A DNA stretch of 33,410 nt from Nitrospirota bacterium (GCA_015233045.1 JADFYL010000013.1:1-33410), one strand, 5' to 3'; counted from the first letter of the stretch, positions 1 through 7,555 are shown. The notes: generated from the sequence alone by a model not told the origin. Numbers and translations are program-made.

Positions 1-65
1 TCTCAAAAACCCTTTTTATCGATAGGTGCAAATTCCTATATCGGAGCTTGGGTCTAACAAAGGAT

Positions 66-95
66 TTGCCAAAATACCTCTTTGATTGTTATTAT
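66..95 (+). promoter_or_regulatory. candidate σ70 promoter for murB
   Basis: TTGCCA (66-71) and TATTAT (90-95) are separated by 18 nt. The hexamer ends only 8 nt before the ATG at 104, and no Shine-Dalgarno is visible, so the mRNA could be leaderless or nearly so. Positions 1-65 show no gene. Confidence 0.3.
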
Positions 96-103
96 ACTCG
101 CGT

Positions 104-1150
104 ATGCAATTAAATGTTTTAAAAAACTACCCTCTGTCTGACCTTACGACGTTTAAAATAGGAGGGGCGGCGAGGTTTTATGTAAAGGCGGATAGCCTCG
201 GCGGCATTTGTGAATCTGTTGAGCTTGCAAAACGGCAAGGCATCCCATTTTATGTCCTGGGCGGCGGCAGTAATCTTCTGGTAAGTGACAGAGGTTACGA
301 CGGCCTGGTAATTCATATTGCAAACACAGAATCTGATACTGCCACAGATGGAGAGATCGTTTATAAAACCTGTGGGGCGGGTGTTGTTTGGGACACTTTC
401 GTAAGTGAATGCGTCGGTGAGAATCTTTTTGGGGTTGAGTGTCTTTCAGGAATACCCGGAACAGTGGGGGCATCGCCGGTTCAAAACATTGGCGCGTACG
501 GGCAGTCGGTGGATAGTCTGATTTATGAAGTCGTTGCGGTTGATACCGCCGACGGAAACATCGTCAGGTTTAGTAATGCCCAATGTGAATTTTCCTACAG
601 AAAAAGCTTGTTTAATTCTGAAGCCTTTGGTAAGTATATAATTATATCGGTTAAATTTGTTTTAAAGCGTGCTGGTAAACCAAATGTCAAGTATCATGAT
701 TTGGAGAAATATTTTCTGAAGGACGCCGATATAACCTTACAGGAGGTCAGAACGGCTGTCCTAAAAATCAGAGAGCACAAGGGAATGCTGCAAATGGACG
801 GCTATCGCGGGTTTAAGTGTGCGGGATCATTTTATAAAAACCCTGTTGTATCAGCCGGTCATTTTGATGAGATAGTGGGTGTCCTAAGTGGCGCCGCACC
901 AAACAGAAACTGGTATTGGCCACAAGCGGACTCTGAGGTAAAAGTCTCAGCCGCTTTTCTCATTGATAATTGTTTTGGTAAGGGCTTCAGAAAAGGACGG
1001 GTTGGGCTGGCCCCAAATCATACGCTTGCAATTGTTAACTATGACGATGCGACATTTGCCGAGGTCATAGGCTTTGCAAAACTGATTGAGGATACTGTTT
1101 ATGAACGCTTTAAGGTAACTCTTGACCGAGAGGTTCAAATACTACAATAA
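104..1150 (+). CDS. murB: UDP-N-acetylenolpyruvoylglucosamine reductase MurB (type I)
   Basis: MurB is the FAD/NADPH enzyme that reduces UDP-GlcNAc-enolpyruvate to UDP-MurNAc, the second committed step of cytoplasmic peptidoglycan precursor synthesis. The 348-residue product carries the FAD-binding motifs GGGSNLLVSDRGYDG (about residues 54-68) and GIPGTVGASPVQNIGAYGQ (about 117-135). The YRKSLF segment holds the substrate-site Tyr/Arg. CAGSFYKNP contains the proton-donor Ser (about 242) and the C-terminal LDREV contains the conserved Glu (about 343). Length and the extra loop fit the E. coli-like type I form. I start at ATG 104 because it is the first codon matching the family start; a TTG at 86 is in frame but has no better upstream signal. 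The gene is not beside other mur genes here. Confidence 0.95.
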   Translation: MQLNVLKNYPLSDLTTFKIGGAARFYVKADSLGGICESVELAKRQGIPFYVLGGGSNLLVSDRGYDGLVIHIANTESDTATDGEIVYKTCGAGVVWDTFVSECVGENLFGVECLSGIPGTVGASPVQNIGAYGQSVDSLIYEVVAVDTADGNIVRFSNAQCEFSYRKSLFNSEAFGKYIIISVKFVLKRAGKPNVKYHDLEKYFLKDADITLQEVRTAVLKIREHKGMLQMDGYRGFKCAGSFYKNPVVSAGHFDEIVGVLSGAAPNRNWYWPQADSEVKVSAAFLIDNCFGKGFRKGRVGLAPNHTLAIVNYDDATFAEVIGFAKLIEDTVYERFKVTLDREVQILQ

Positions 1151-1160
1151 ATAAGAAGTC

Positions 1161-1318
1161 TCTCATTCATACAATAACCCTGATATTGCGGCGGCGGTCT
1201 TGTCAGCGAAGAAGGGCGGCAGAACAAGGATCAATTCTCGTCGGTTTCAGACCTGGTGACCGCACCTACCAATCAGGCGCAGTTAAAGGTGGTTGGGTTT
1301 GTTAAGCAGGTTGACTAA
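1161..1318 (+). pseudogene. decayed fragment of a DsrE-like paralogue
   Basis: This stretch is a shrunken copy of the intact DsrE-like gene at 1688-2062. From 1161 it reads SHSYNNPDIAA, matching THSFDNPDIAA, then AVLSAKKG matching AVLLAKKG, with the codons between them missing. After another small deletion the frame changes, and from 1229 it reads DQFSSVSDLV, matching DQFSPVSDLI. It then runs in frame to a TAA at 1316-1318 with a tail (QLKVVGFVKQVD) unlike the intact gene. The deletions lie at short GGCG/GGC repeats, as expected from slippage. Because the tail differs, the source was probably a sister paralogue and not the present neighbour. It has no plausible start codon. Confidence 0.75.
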
Positions 1319-1339
1319 ATTTTCCCCTTGTGTTATGCT
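1311..1339 (+). promoter_or_regulatory. σ70 promoter, apparently for a leaderless mRNA
   Basis: TTGACT (1311-1316) and TATGCT (1334-1339) have a 17-nt spacer. The expected start point, 6-7 nt downstream, coincides with the ATG at 1346, and no Shine-Dalgarno is present. The -35 box overlaps the stop of the upstream pseudogene fragment. Confidence 0.5.
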
Positions 1340-1345
1340 CAAGCT

Positions 1346-1603
1346 ATGAGCGTTATAGCGATACCTAAACCGTTACGTGAGAAATTAGGCGATGAGGCCA
1401 CTGACGGCCTAATCAAAGTCCTCAACGATGCTGAATCAACATCACGTAAGGACTTAGCCACCAAAGAAGACCTCGCCAAACTTGAAACCAAACTTGTAGA
1501 GAAGATTGGCGATACTAAAGCTGAAACCTTTAAGTGGATGTTTATATTTGGGGCAGGTCAGTTAGCGGCCATGTTTGTAATGTTTAAATCTTTCATTAAA
1601 TAA
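1346..1603 (+). CDS. small coiled-coil protein with C-terminal membrane segment
   Basis: The 85-residue product starts MSVIAIPKPLREKLG, continues with a charged helical stretch of K/E/D heptads (about residues 25-60, likely coiled coil) and ends in one hydrophobic segment, about residues 66-82 (WMFIFGAGQLAAMFVMF). This layout resembles the small bacterial coiled-coil proteins related to DUF1640/CCDC90, whose role in bacteria is unknown. I place the start at ATG 1346 because the family-like N-terminus begins there; an in-frame TTG at 1328 falls inside the promoter. The gene stands alone between a DsrE-like pseudogene and the intact DsrE-like gene. Positions 1604-1687 hold only a short leader. 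No function can be assigned beyond likely oligomerisation at the inner membrane. Confidence 0.6.
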   Translation: MSVIAIPKPLREKLGDEATDGLIKVLNDAESTSRKDLATKEDLAKLETKLVEKIGDTKAETFKWMFIFGAGQLAAMFVMFKSFIK

Positions 1604-1687
1604 TCTGCAATAGCTACAACTTAATCGGACAACATGTTATAACAACTTCGTTATAGATAAAAATCACAATACAAGGAGGACTTTCCC

Positions 1688-2062
1688 ATGGCAGACAAGA
1701 AGTTCGTATTCATCATCACTCATTCCTTCGATAACCCCGATATTGCGGCGGGGGCTTTGCAGCTTGCCGTTAATATGAAGGCGTTTGATACGCAGCTCGA
1801 CTTTTTCCTTATGGATAAGGCGGTTCTATTAGCCAAGAAAGGCTTTGCTGACACCCTCGTCTGGCAGAATAATGATCAATTCTCGCCGGTCTCAGACCTG
1901 ATAACGACACTCTCAGAGGACTTAGGCGCGAAGTTTTACATATGCGCCTCTTGCGTTAAGCACTATGAGCTTGACAAGGCGGAGCTAATCCCGAACTCTG
2001 AGATAAAACCCGGGACATTTCTTGGTGAGATGCTCCTTGAGCGGCAGGGACTGACGTTTTAG
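1688..2062 (+). CDS. DsrE/DsrF-like family protein
   Basis: The 124-residue product has the compact alpha/beta DsrE-type fold pattern: an N-terminal strand FVFIITHSFDNPD, an alternation of helices and strands, and a Cys pair in FYICASCVKHY (about residues 77-87). DsrE/TusD-type proteins often relay sulfur or persulfide on such cysteines, but many family members have no known role, so a sulfur-transfer function is only inferred. No dsr, tus or sox genes are nearby. The start is clear: AAGGAGG lies about 7 nt before the ATG. The gene ends in a strong hairpin terminator. A decayed paralogue lies 0.4 kb upstream, showing local duplication followed by loss. The product should be cytoplasmic, since no signal peptide is present. 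Confidence 0.75.
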   Translation: MADKKFVFIITHSFDNPDIAAGALQLAVNMKAFDTQLDFFLMDKAVLLAKKGFADTLVWQNNDQFSPVSDLITTLSEDLGAKFYICASCVKHYELDKAELIPNSEIKPGTFLGEMLLERQGLTF

Positions 2063-2074
2063 GGTTACTGAGCA

Positions 2075-2102
2075 AAACGGGGAAGGGCGGCCTTCCCCGT
2101 TT
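2075..2102. terminator. bidirectional intrinsic terminator
   Basis: A 12-bp stem runs from AAACGGGGAAGG to CCTTCCCCGTTT with a GCGG loop. Short T/A tracts lie on both sides. It can serve both the DsrE-like gene (+) and the Hsp20 operon (-) that converge here. Confidence 0.8.
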
Positions 2103-2129
2103 ATTAGCTCGTTTGAATAGGGTCGTGGG

Positions 2130-2627
2130 TTACGCTGATTTGACCGCTACCTTCTTTGTTTCTTTCACCGCCTCGGCCGTCTTGGGCAGCTTTATCGTCA
2201 GGATTCCCTTTTTAAACTCCGCCTCAACCTTGTTGTCGTCTATCGCGCATACCAGCGGTATTGTCCTCACGAACGACCCGTAGGAGCGCTCCATGTGATA
2301 GTAGTTCGAGCCCTTGTCCTCTTTCTCCTCTTTCTTCTGCCCCTTCAGCGTCAGCGCGTCCTTCGTAAGGGAGACCTCAATGTCTTTTTCGTCCATGCCG
2401 GGAAGCTCCGCCGTTACCTTTATCTCTGTGTCGGTCTCAAGCACGTTGACGCTTGGGTTAAATCCCACTGCGCCGCCCCAAAAGGGATCCATGTCAAAAC
2501 CCCTGAAAACCCCGTTAAAGACATCGCTCATCTGTCGCTGTAAGGCCGTGAATGAGTCTTTGTCCTCACGCCTCGCGGGGACATTGTCTTTATTAAATCC
2601 CCACGGTACAAGGTCTTTCAATTTCAT
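2130..2627 (-). CDS. hsp20: Hsp20 small heat-shock protein (third gene of operon)
   Basis: This is an alpha-crystallin-type holdase that binds unfolding proteins without ATP. The 165-residue product has a 50-residue N-terminal arm containing FNGVFRGFDMDPFWGG, then the alpha-crystallin domain (about residues 58-155) with INVTAELPGM-like and GILTIKLPK signatures. A lysine-rich tail follows. ATG 2627 is the start because GGAGG sits 8 nt upstream; an in-frame GTG nine bases earlier overlaps that ribosome site. It is the last of three tandem Hsp20 genes, 31 nt after the second, and ends at a shared terminator. The longer arm suggests it can form large oligomers, unlike its armless neighbour. Expression probably comes from the σ54 promoter at 3630-3645. 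Confidence 0.92.
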   Translation of the reverse strand: MKLKDLVPWGFNKDNVPARREDKDSFTALQRQMSDVFNGVFRGFDMDPFWGGAVGFNPSVNVLETDTEIKVTAELPGMDEKDIEVSLTKDALTLKGQKKEEKEDKGSNYYHMERSYGSFVRTIPLVCAIDDNKVEAEFKKGILTIKLPKTAEAVKETKKVAVKSA

Positions 2628-2658
2628 ACTATTCACCTCCTGTCAACTCCTGTTTATA

Positions 2659-3054
2659 TTACGCCGCCCTGACTTCAATCTTCTTGGTCTTTGCGGCTTC
2701 GGCCTTTGGTAATACCAGTTTCAATACCCCGTTTTTCACCGTCGCCTCTATGCGCTGCCTGTCCACTTCCTCTGACAGAGTGAAACTCCTCCGGTAATCG
2801 CCTATACCGTATTCAACGTATGAGGCCCGGTATTTTTCCGGCACATCTAAGTCCACCTTACCATATATCGTCAGGACGTTTTTCTCAAGCGTTATGTCTA
2901 TAGTCTTATCGTCCACGCCTGGCATGTCCGCCGTCACAACTATCTCGTTCGTCTTTTCGACTATGTCAACCGCCGGTGTGTATACCTTAACCGCCCTTGT
3001 GTGCTCGGTGCCGTTATATGTCTCCGCCTCTTTCACGTCTAAAGTATCTGCCAT
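2659..3054 (-). CDS. hsp20: Hsp20 small heat-shock protein, short-arm form (second gene)
   Basis: The 131-residue product is nearly all alpha-crystallin domain. The domain begins about residue 24 with YTPAVDIVEKTNEIVVTADM and ends with GVLKLVLPKA near residue 118. The N-terminal arm, which in most Hsp20 proteins drives oligomer assembly and client binding, is reduced to about 22 residues, and the tail KKIEVRAA carries an I-x-V type anchor. This protein may therefore act as a partner subunit in mixed oligomers with its two neighbours; that is inference. GGAGG stands 9 nt before the ATG. Only 14 nt separate it from the first Hsp20 gene, so co-transcription is very likely. The three paralogues are clearly diverged from one another and not recent copies. 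Confidence 0.92.
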   Translation of the reverse strand: MADTLDVKEAETYNGTEHTRAVKVYTPAVDIVEKTNEIVVTADMPGVDDKTIDITLEKNVLTIYGKVDLDVPEKYRASYVEYGIGDYRRSFTLSEEVDRQRIEATVKNGVLKLVLPKAEAAKTKKIEVRAA

Positions 3055-3068
3055 ATTAAAGTACCTCC

Positions 3069-3557
3069 TTAGTTTGCTGATATTGTGATTTTCTTAGGTT
3101 TGTCGGCCTCTGCCCTCGGCAGCGTTACCGTTAGGACGCCCTTTTCGAGTTTCGCGCCGACCTTCTGCCCGTCCACCTCATATGGCAGCTCAATTGCCCT
3201 TGCGAAATTCCCGTAGCGACACTCCCGGCGATGGCAACACTCGTCGTCTTTGGCCTCCTCGGTCGTCCCTCGCGTACCCTTTAACGTAAGCGTCCTGCCC
3301 ACTACCGTAATGTCGAGGTCTTCGGCGTTGACACCCGGCAGCTCAGCCGTTACGAGGACTTCCTCTTCGTTTGTCCAAAGGTTTATCGCCGGAAACTCCC
3401 TCGCCGTTGCCGGGCGTTCGGTTAAACCTGAGACAAGCCTCTGCATCTCGTCCTGCATCTGCTTCATCCTGTTTTGAATCGTGTCATATCCATGCCATCT
3501 GTACGGGCCGCCTGCGAAGCCACCCCTTGTAAGTCCTGCCAGCTCTGAAAGTAACAT
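3069..3557 (-). CDS. hsp20: Hsp20 small heat-shock protein (first gene of operon)
   Basis: The 162-residue product has an N-terminal arm of about 50 residues (RWHGYDTIQNRMKQMQDEM), then an alpha-crystallin domain (about 55-150) with VLVTAELPGV and GVLTVTLPRAE, and a tail KKITISAN with an I-x-I anchor. An unusual feature is the insert DDECCHRRECRYGN, which puts three Cys and a His in the beta5-beta6 loop region; redox or metal sensitivity is possible but unproven. GGAGG lies 9 nt before ATG 3557. As the first gene after the σ54 promoter it probably sets operon expression. Its ribosome site is part of an inverted repeat spanning the promoter. Confidence 0.92.
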   Translation of the reverse strand: MLLSELAGLTRGGFAGGPYRWHGYDTIQNRMKQMQDEMQRLVSGLTERPATAREFPAINLWTNEEEVLVTAELPGVNAEDLDITVVGRTLTLKGTRGTTEEAKDDECCHRRECRYGNFARAIELPYEVDGQKVGAKLEKGVLTVTLPRAEADKPKKITISAN

Positions 3558-3561
3558 GTTC

Positions 3562-3678
3562 GCTAACCTCCATCATGGTATTATATAGTCAGGGTTTATA
3601 ACCCCGTTTTTGCCCATTTACACATATAAAGCAAATATCGTGCCAGAAGATAAAACCCTTTATTTACAGGAGGTTAGC
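3562..3678. repeat. 10-bp inverted repeat that includes the Hsp20 ribosome site
   Basis: GCTAACCTCC (3562-3571) and GGAGGTTAGC (3669-3678) are perfect inverted copies flanking the σ54 promoter. The first copy is the Shine-Dalgarno region of the first Hsp20 gene as seen on the minus strand. Only a transcript reading through from the activator gene would contain both arms, and it would then hide the ribosome site. Confidence 0.6.
3630..3645 (-). promoter_or_regulatory. σ54 (-24/-12) promoter of the Hsp20 operon
   Basis: On the minus strand the sequence reads TGGCACGATATTTGCT, matching the RpoN consensus TGGCAC-N5-TTGCW with GG and GC exactly 10 nt apart. The start point should lie near 3619, about 60 nt before the first Hsp20 ATG. 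A σ54 activator gene ends 150 nt upstream on the same strand. Confidence 0.88.
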
Positions 3679-3708
3679 TTAATCATAACAATTTATGACG
3701 GAATCAGA

Positions 3709-3725
3709 TAGGCCAAAATGGCCTA
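3709..3725. promoter_or_regulatory. proximal enhancer-like dyad (UAS)
   Basis: TAGGCCA-N3-TGGCCTA, a perfect 7-bp dyad, is centred about 98 bp upstream of the predicted σ54 start point. This is the usual distance for binding of a σ54 activator. A second copy with identical arms lies at 3778-3794. Confidence 0.7.
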
Positions 3726-3777
3726 CCACAGGGCTAAATCGTGGCAAAATCATAGGTTGTTAGAAAGTGTGGGGTGG

Positions 3778-3794
3778 TAGGCCATTTTGGCCTA
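3778..3794. promoter_or_regulatory. distal enhancer-like dyad (UAS)
   Basis: This is a second TAGGCCA-N3-TGGCCTA dyad, centred about 167 bp upstream of the predicted start point and 69 bp from the first copy. It overlaps the stop codon of the activator gene. The two copies face each other as an inverted pair extended by CCAC/GTGG, so the pair could also form a long hairpin at the end of the activator mRNA. Confidence 0.68.
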
Positions 3795-5189
3795 TGGGTC
3801 AATTTGGCCGCCTTCACTCAGTTTGCGGCGCAGGGTGCGTAGCCCTATCTTTAGTACCTTCGCCGTTTGTGTGCGGTTGTTGCCGGTGCGTTTGAGCGTT
3901 TCTCTGATGATTATATCCTCGGCCTCCGGCAGCGGGGTGCCTATGGGGATATATATGGCGTCCCCGTTGAAATGGTTTTCAAGGATGCAAGGCCGTAGCT
4001 CCGCGTCTTCAAGGTGCGGGGTGAGATGTATTGGCAGCACCTGTTTTGTATCGTGCGGCAGGACTGTGGCAACTCTGGTCATGACGTTTCGAAGCTCACG
4101 TACATTGCCTTTCCACGGCAGACCCTCGATGAGGTCTATGGAGGCTGGCGATAGGTGTGGATAGGGCGGGTGAATGCCCATTTCAGCAAACGCCCGTCCA
4201 AGGAAGTGAAATGCGAGATACGCGATGTCCTCCACGCGCTGCCAGAGCGGGGGCAGGTGTATGCGCAGGATATTCAGGCGGTAGTACAGGTCTTCTCGAA
4301 ACAGGCCGTCGGCAACCGCCTGTTTCAGGCCGATTCGTGTGGCGGCTATGACGCGCACATTTATAGGGACCGGGCGTTCGCCGCCCACGCGATATATGTG
4401 GCGTTCTTCAAGGACGCGCAGTAGGCGCACCTGCAGCAGGAGCGGCATGTCGCCTATTTCATCAAGGAACAGGGTGCCGTTGCTGGCCGCTTCGAATTTT
4501 CCTTTCCTCGTCTTCGCCGCCCCCGTAAATGCCCCTTTTTCGTGTCCGAATAGCTCACCCTCGATAAGTCCCTCAGGGATAGCCCCGCAGTTGACGGCCA
4601 TAAACGGCCCGCCCGCCCGTTTGCTTAACACGTGAATCGCTCGCGCGACTATCTCCTTTCCCGTGCCGGTCTCACCGGAAATCAGCACTGTTTGATTCGA
4701 CGCGGCAATCGCTGGCAGGTTCTCAAGTGCCTCTCGCATCGCCGGAGAGCGAAATAAAAAATATGGCCGCAGTTTATTTATCAGCGGGTCTGTCACTGTG
4801 AGGGCGGTGCTGCCGCCCTGGTGCTTCACAAGGCGCGCCCCGACCATTTGGATAAAACGTTGGGGGTCTATCTGCTTACCGATGTAGTCCTCCACGCCGG
4901 GGGTAAATATCTCAGAGCCATCTCCCTTTGAGCTGTCTGTGGCAAGATACACGACGGCCTTTTGGGCTAACGAATCTATCAGTTCCTGTGTCTTTGTATC
5001 GAATAGGGCGGCATCGGCAAGTACCACATCAATCGCCCTGTGGGCAACGAACCTCAGGGCGTCTTCAGGGACATCCACCCGAAACACCGCCCCACCACAT
5101 CCCTTAAACGCCTCTTCAACGGCGGTAAAGGCATCAGGGCCGCCTCCGGCTATGAGTAAGGTAAGTCCGCTCAGCTCAGGGTGTGCCAT
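3792..5189 (-). CDS. σ54-dependent activator with degenerate receiver domain
   Basis: This 465-residue NtrC-type regulator should drive open-complex formation at σ54 promoters. Residues 1-120 have receiver topology. D59 (VVLAD) and K105 (YIGKQ) are kept, but the usual acidic pair after strand 1 is replaced by AGGG (14-17), so Mg-dependent phosphorylation is doubtful. The AAA+ domain (about 147-370) is intact: Walker A GETGTGKE (172-179), the σ54-contact loop GAFTGA, and Walker B GTLFLDEIGD. A Fis-type helix-turn-helix (TQTAKVLKIGLRTLRRKL) closes the protein. No histidine kinase is nearby. It lies 66 nt after slipin and directly upstream of the dyads and σ54 promoter of the Hsp20 genes, which are its probable targets. 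I infer stress control through an unphosphorylated or ligand-type signal. Confidence 0.9.
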   Translation of the reverse strand: MAHPELSGLTLLIAGGGPDAFTAVEEAFKGCGGAVFRVDVPEDALRFVAHRAIDVVLADAALFDTKTQELIDSLAQKAVVYLATDSSKGDGSEIFTPGVEDYIGKQIDPQRFIQMVGARLVKHQGGSTALTVTDPLINKLRPYFLFRSPAMREALENLPAIAASNQTVLISGETGTGKEIVARAIHVLSKRAGGPFMAVNCGAIPEGLIEGELFGHEKGAFTGAAKTRKGKFEAASNGTLFLDEIGDMPLLLQVRLLRVLEERHIYRVGGERPVPINVRVIAATRIGLKQAVADGLFREDLYYRLNILRIHLPPLWQRVEDIAYLAFHFLGRAFAEMGIHPPYPHLSPASIDLIEGLPWKGNVRELRNVMTRVATVLPHDTKQVLPIHLTPHLEDAELRPCILENHFNGDAIYIPIGTPLPEAEDIIIRETLKRTGNNRTQTAKVLKIGLRTLRRKLSEGGQIDP

Positions 5190-5255
5190 CTCTTACAACA
5201 CCGCGTCAACTGTCTCCACTGTTTTCACCGCACCTTTTAGCGCACCTTGCCGCAT

Positions 5256-6017
5256 TCATTTATTTTCAGACATGCCCGAAAGAAATGGCCTGATAAGCTC
5301 AATAGGCAGCGGGAATATAATCGTCGAGTTTTTCTCCACCGCTATCTCAGACAGGGTTTGCAGATACCTTAACTGCAGGGCGGAGGGCACGGCAGAGAGT
5401 GTCCTGGCCGCTTCAGTGAGTTTTTCTGAGGCCTGCAACTCACCCTCGGCGTGGATAACCTTTGCCCGTCTTTCTCTTTCAGCCTCGGCCTGTTTTGCGA
5501 TGGCCCTTTGCATCTCAACCGGCAAGTCAACGTTCTTTGTCTCAACAGCGGTAACTTTTATTCCCCACGGCTCGGTCTGGGCGTCTATTATGCGCTGAAG
5601 GTCAACGTTTATCTCATCTCTCTTTGACAATAAATCATCAAGGTGCCCCTGCCCAAGTACGCTTCTCAGTGTGGTCTGGGCTATCTGGCTTGTGGCGAAG
5701 TAATAATCCTCAATTTCAGTTACCGCCTTTATAGGGTCTATTACCTTGAAATACACAACGGCATTTACCTTGACCGATACGTTATCACGGGTTATTACGT
5801 CTTGTGACGGCACATCCATTGTTATTGTCCTCAGGCTGATTCTGACGAGCTTGTCAACTCCGGGCAGGATTATCACCAGTCCTGGCCCCTTGACGGGAAT
5901 AACCCTTCCAAGCCTGAACACAACACCCCTTTCGTACTCGTTCAGGATTTTTATAGCGCTCCATAAGAAAAACACCACCAACATTAATATAAATAAACCC
6001 GATGACCCTGTTATCAT
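5256..6017 (-). CDS. slipin / stomatin-like SPFH membrane protein
   Basis: The 253-residue product has one N-terminal membrane segment (about residues 7-25, [18 protein letters not shown]), then an SPFH/PHB domain with [13 protein letters not shown] and [16 protein letters not shown] charged coiled-coil stretch rich in A/E/R follows ([17 protein letters not shown]). Slipins assemble scaffolds in the inner membrane and pair with NfeD serine proteases, as in the Pyrococcus horikoshii PH1511/PH1510 pair. I start at ATG 6017 because GGAGGAC lies 7 nt upstream; an in-frame ATG at 6071 would overlap the end region of nfeD but has no ribosome site. The end [13 protein letters not shown] resembles the hydrophobic C-terminal motif cleaved by NfeD in the archaeal pair. 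It lies 56 nt after nfeD in the same operon. Confidence 0.93.
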   Translation of the reverse strand: MITGSSGLFILMLVVFFLWSAIKILNEYERGVVFRLGRVIPVKGPGLVIILPGVDKLVRISLRTITMDVPSQDVITRDNVSVKVNAVVYFKVIDPIKAVTEIEDYYFATSQIAQTTLRSVLGQGHLDDLLSKRDEINVDLQRIIDAQTEPWGIKVTAVETKNVDLPVEMQRAIAKQAEAERERRAKVIHAEGELQASEKLTEAARTLSAVPSALQLRYLQTLSEIAVEKNSTIIFPLPIELIRPFLSGMSENK

Positions 6018-6073
6018 AGCAATTGTCCTCCATAAACTGACTTGAATCAGATGTACAAGTATACCATCCATGT

Positions 6074-7396
6074 TTATAATTCAGGCGTTACCCTAAGCCT
6101 TAAGCCCGTTACCTCCACGACCCGGACATGCCTCCCCTTGTCAATTGGGAAGTCGCTCCCGCACTGCCACAGCGCCCCGTTTACCATGGCCATCCCACCG
6201 TCTTTGTCTATGGCTTGTACCGCCGTACCCACAGCGCCCACAAGGCCATCCACGCCGTTAATCGGTTTTCTCCTGTATGCCCGATACGAAAGCCCCACTA
6301 TCACACTGAAAAACACCACGGTTACTATAACCGATATGGCGATTATATACAAGGACAGCCTGAAAAACGGCGACGACTCCTCAAACAGCATCAGCGCCCC
6401 CATGGTCATTGAAATTATCCCTCCTATTGTCAGCGCCCCGTGTGAGACAACCTTAAGCTCTAAGACGAACATCACAAGGGCAAGCAGGATAAGAAACAAT
6501 CCCGCGTAATTCACTGGCAGCGTCTGAAATGCGTAAAACGATAGAATCAATGAAATCCCACCGGCTATGCCCGGAAACATTGCCCCCGGATTTGATAGCT
6601 CAAAAAACAGGCCATACATCCCTATCAACATCAGTATGTAGGCCACGTTAGGGTCTGAGAGCAGGCCTAAAATAGTCAGACGCCAGCCCATCTCGTCTCT
6701 TACCACCGCGGCCTTTGAGGTGTTGAGGACAATGGCCGTATTGTTGTCCATTTTTATCTGCTTGCCGTCTATTTTTTTCAGCAGGTCACCGAGGTCATCG
6801 GCAACCACATCTATGACGCCCTGCCTGAGGGCCTCCGCCGCCGTCAGGGAAACGCTTTTCCTTACGGCGTCCTCAGCCCATGCCGCGTTTCTTCTGCCTG
6901 CCCCGGCCCTCGCCTGTGCAATCGCTTTTATATAGGCAACGGCGTCGTTTTCAGCCTTTTCGGATGTGGTCTTATCCATCTTTCCAGCGATTGTCACCGG
7001 ATGTGCCGCCCCAATGTTTGTGCCAGGCGCCATAGCCGCTATGTTGGCAGCCATTGTGATAAACACACCGGCGCTGGCCGCGCGCGCCCCCGACGGCGAC
7101 ACATAGACGACAACCGGCGTCTTGCTGCCGTTTATCTCCTTCACTATCTGTCTCATGGATGTGTCCAGCCCGCCCGGCGTATCCAGCTCAATTATCAGGG
7201 CGGCCGCGCCAGCCTTATTGGCCTTCTCTATTGATTTTGCGATATACTCCGAGGACACCGGGCCGATAGCGCCGCTTACCTTAATAACTGTGACTTCGTT
7301 GCCCGCGGCGCGGGCCGCGCCCATCAGCGCTGGCCAAAGACACAGTATGATGTATCCCACCGAAACTGCCAGTCTGCTCATGATGTTTAGTGTCAC
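6074..7396 (-). CDS. nfeD: NfeD membrane-bound serine protease, long form
   Basis: The 440-residue product has a signal peptide (1-31, ending AARA), an external ClpP-like protease domain (about 34-225), several membrane segments (about 245-365) and a C-terminal OB-fold domain (about 375-440, [14 protein letters not shown]). Catalytic residues fit the NfeD Ser/Lys dyad: Ser108 in SGARAASAG and Lys147 in [11 protein letters not shown]. Long NfeD proteins cleave the C-terminus of the partner slipin and are thought to serve membrane quality control. GTG 7396 is preferred because GAGGG lies 6 nt upstream; ATG 7381 is an alternative. It heads a minus-strand block with slipin, a σ54 activator and Hsp20 genes, which suggests a joined membrane and protein stress response. 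Confidence 0.93.
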   Translation of the reverse strand: MTLNIMSRLAVSVGYIILCLWPALMGAARAAGNEVTVIKVSGAIGPVSSEYIAKSIEKANKAGAAALIIELDTPGGLDTSMRQIVKEINGSKTPVVVYVSPSGARAASAGVFITMAANIAAMAPGTNIGAAHPVTIAGKMDKTTSEKAENDAVAYIKAIAQARAGAGRRNAAWAEDAVRKSVSLTAAEALRQGVIDVVADDLGDLLKKIDGKQIKMDNNTAIVLNTSKAAVVRDEMGWRLTILGLLSDPNVAYILMLIGMYGLFFELSNPGAMFPGIAGGISLILSFYAFQTLPVNYAGLFLILLALVMFVLELKVVSHGALTIGGIISMTMGALMLFEESSPFFRLSLYIIAISVIVTVVFFSVIVGLSYRAYRRKPINGVDGLVGAVGTAVQAIDKDGGMAMVNGALWQCGSDFPIDKGRHVRVVEVTGLRLRVTPEL

Positions 7397-7555
7397 GTTT
7401 TGCCCTCTGCTCTGCTGTTTAATTATATATTATCTAAGTATATATTTTCTAAATATTTTTTAGTATCAGATTTACTTTTGCATGTGCGTGGGTGTGTTAA
7501 TTATGAACACGCGGCGGCTGTGTGCGCTGTTGACATAAATATTTACAAAAAAAAC

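Noticed and set aside
3693-3764. Short plus-strand frame (22 codons) after GGAGG at 3669
   Set aside because: The ribosome site is about 20 nt away, too far, and the stretch overlaps the enhancer-like dyad.
4939-5598. Plus-strand reading frame of 219 codons
   Set aside because: It is antisense to the activator and slipin genes; the Ser/Ala-rich translation is typical of an antisense frame.
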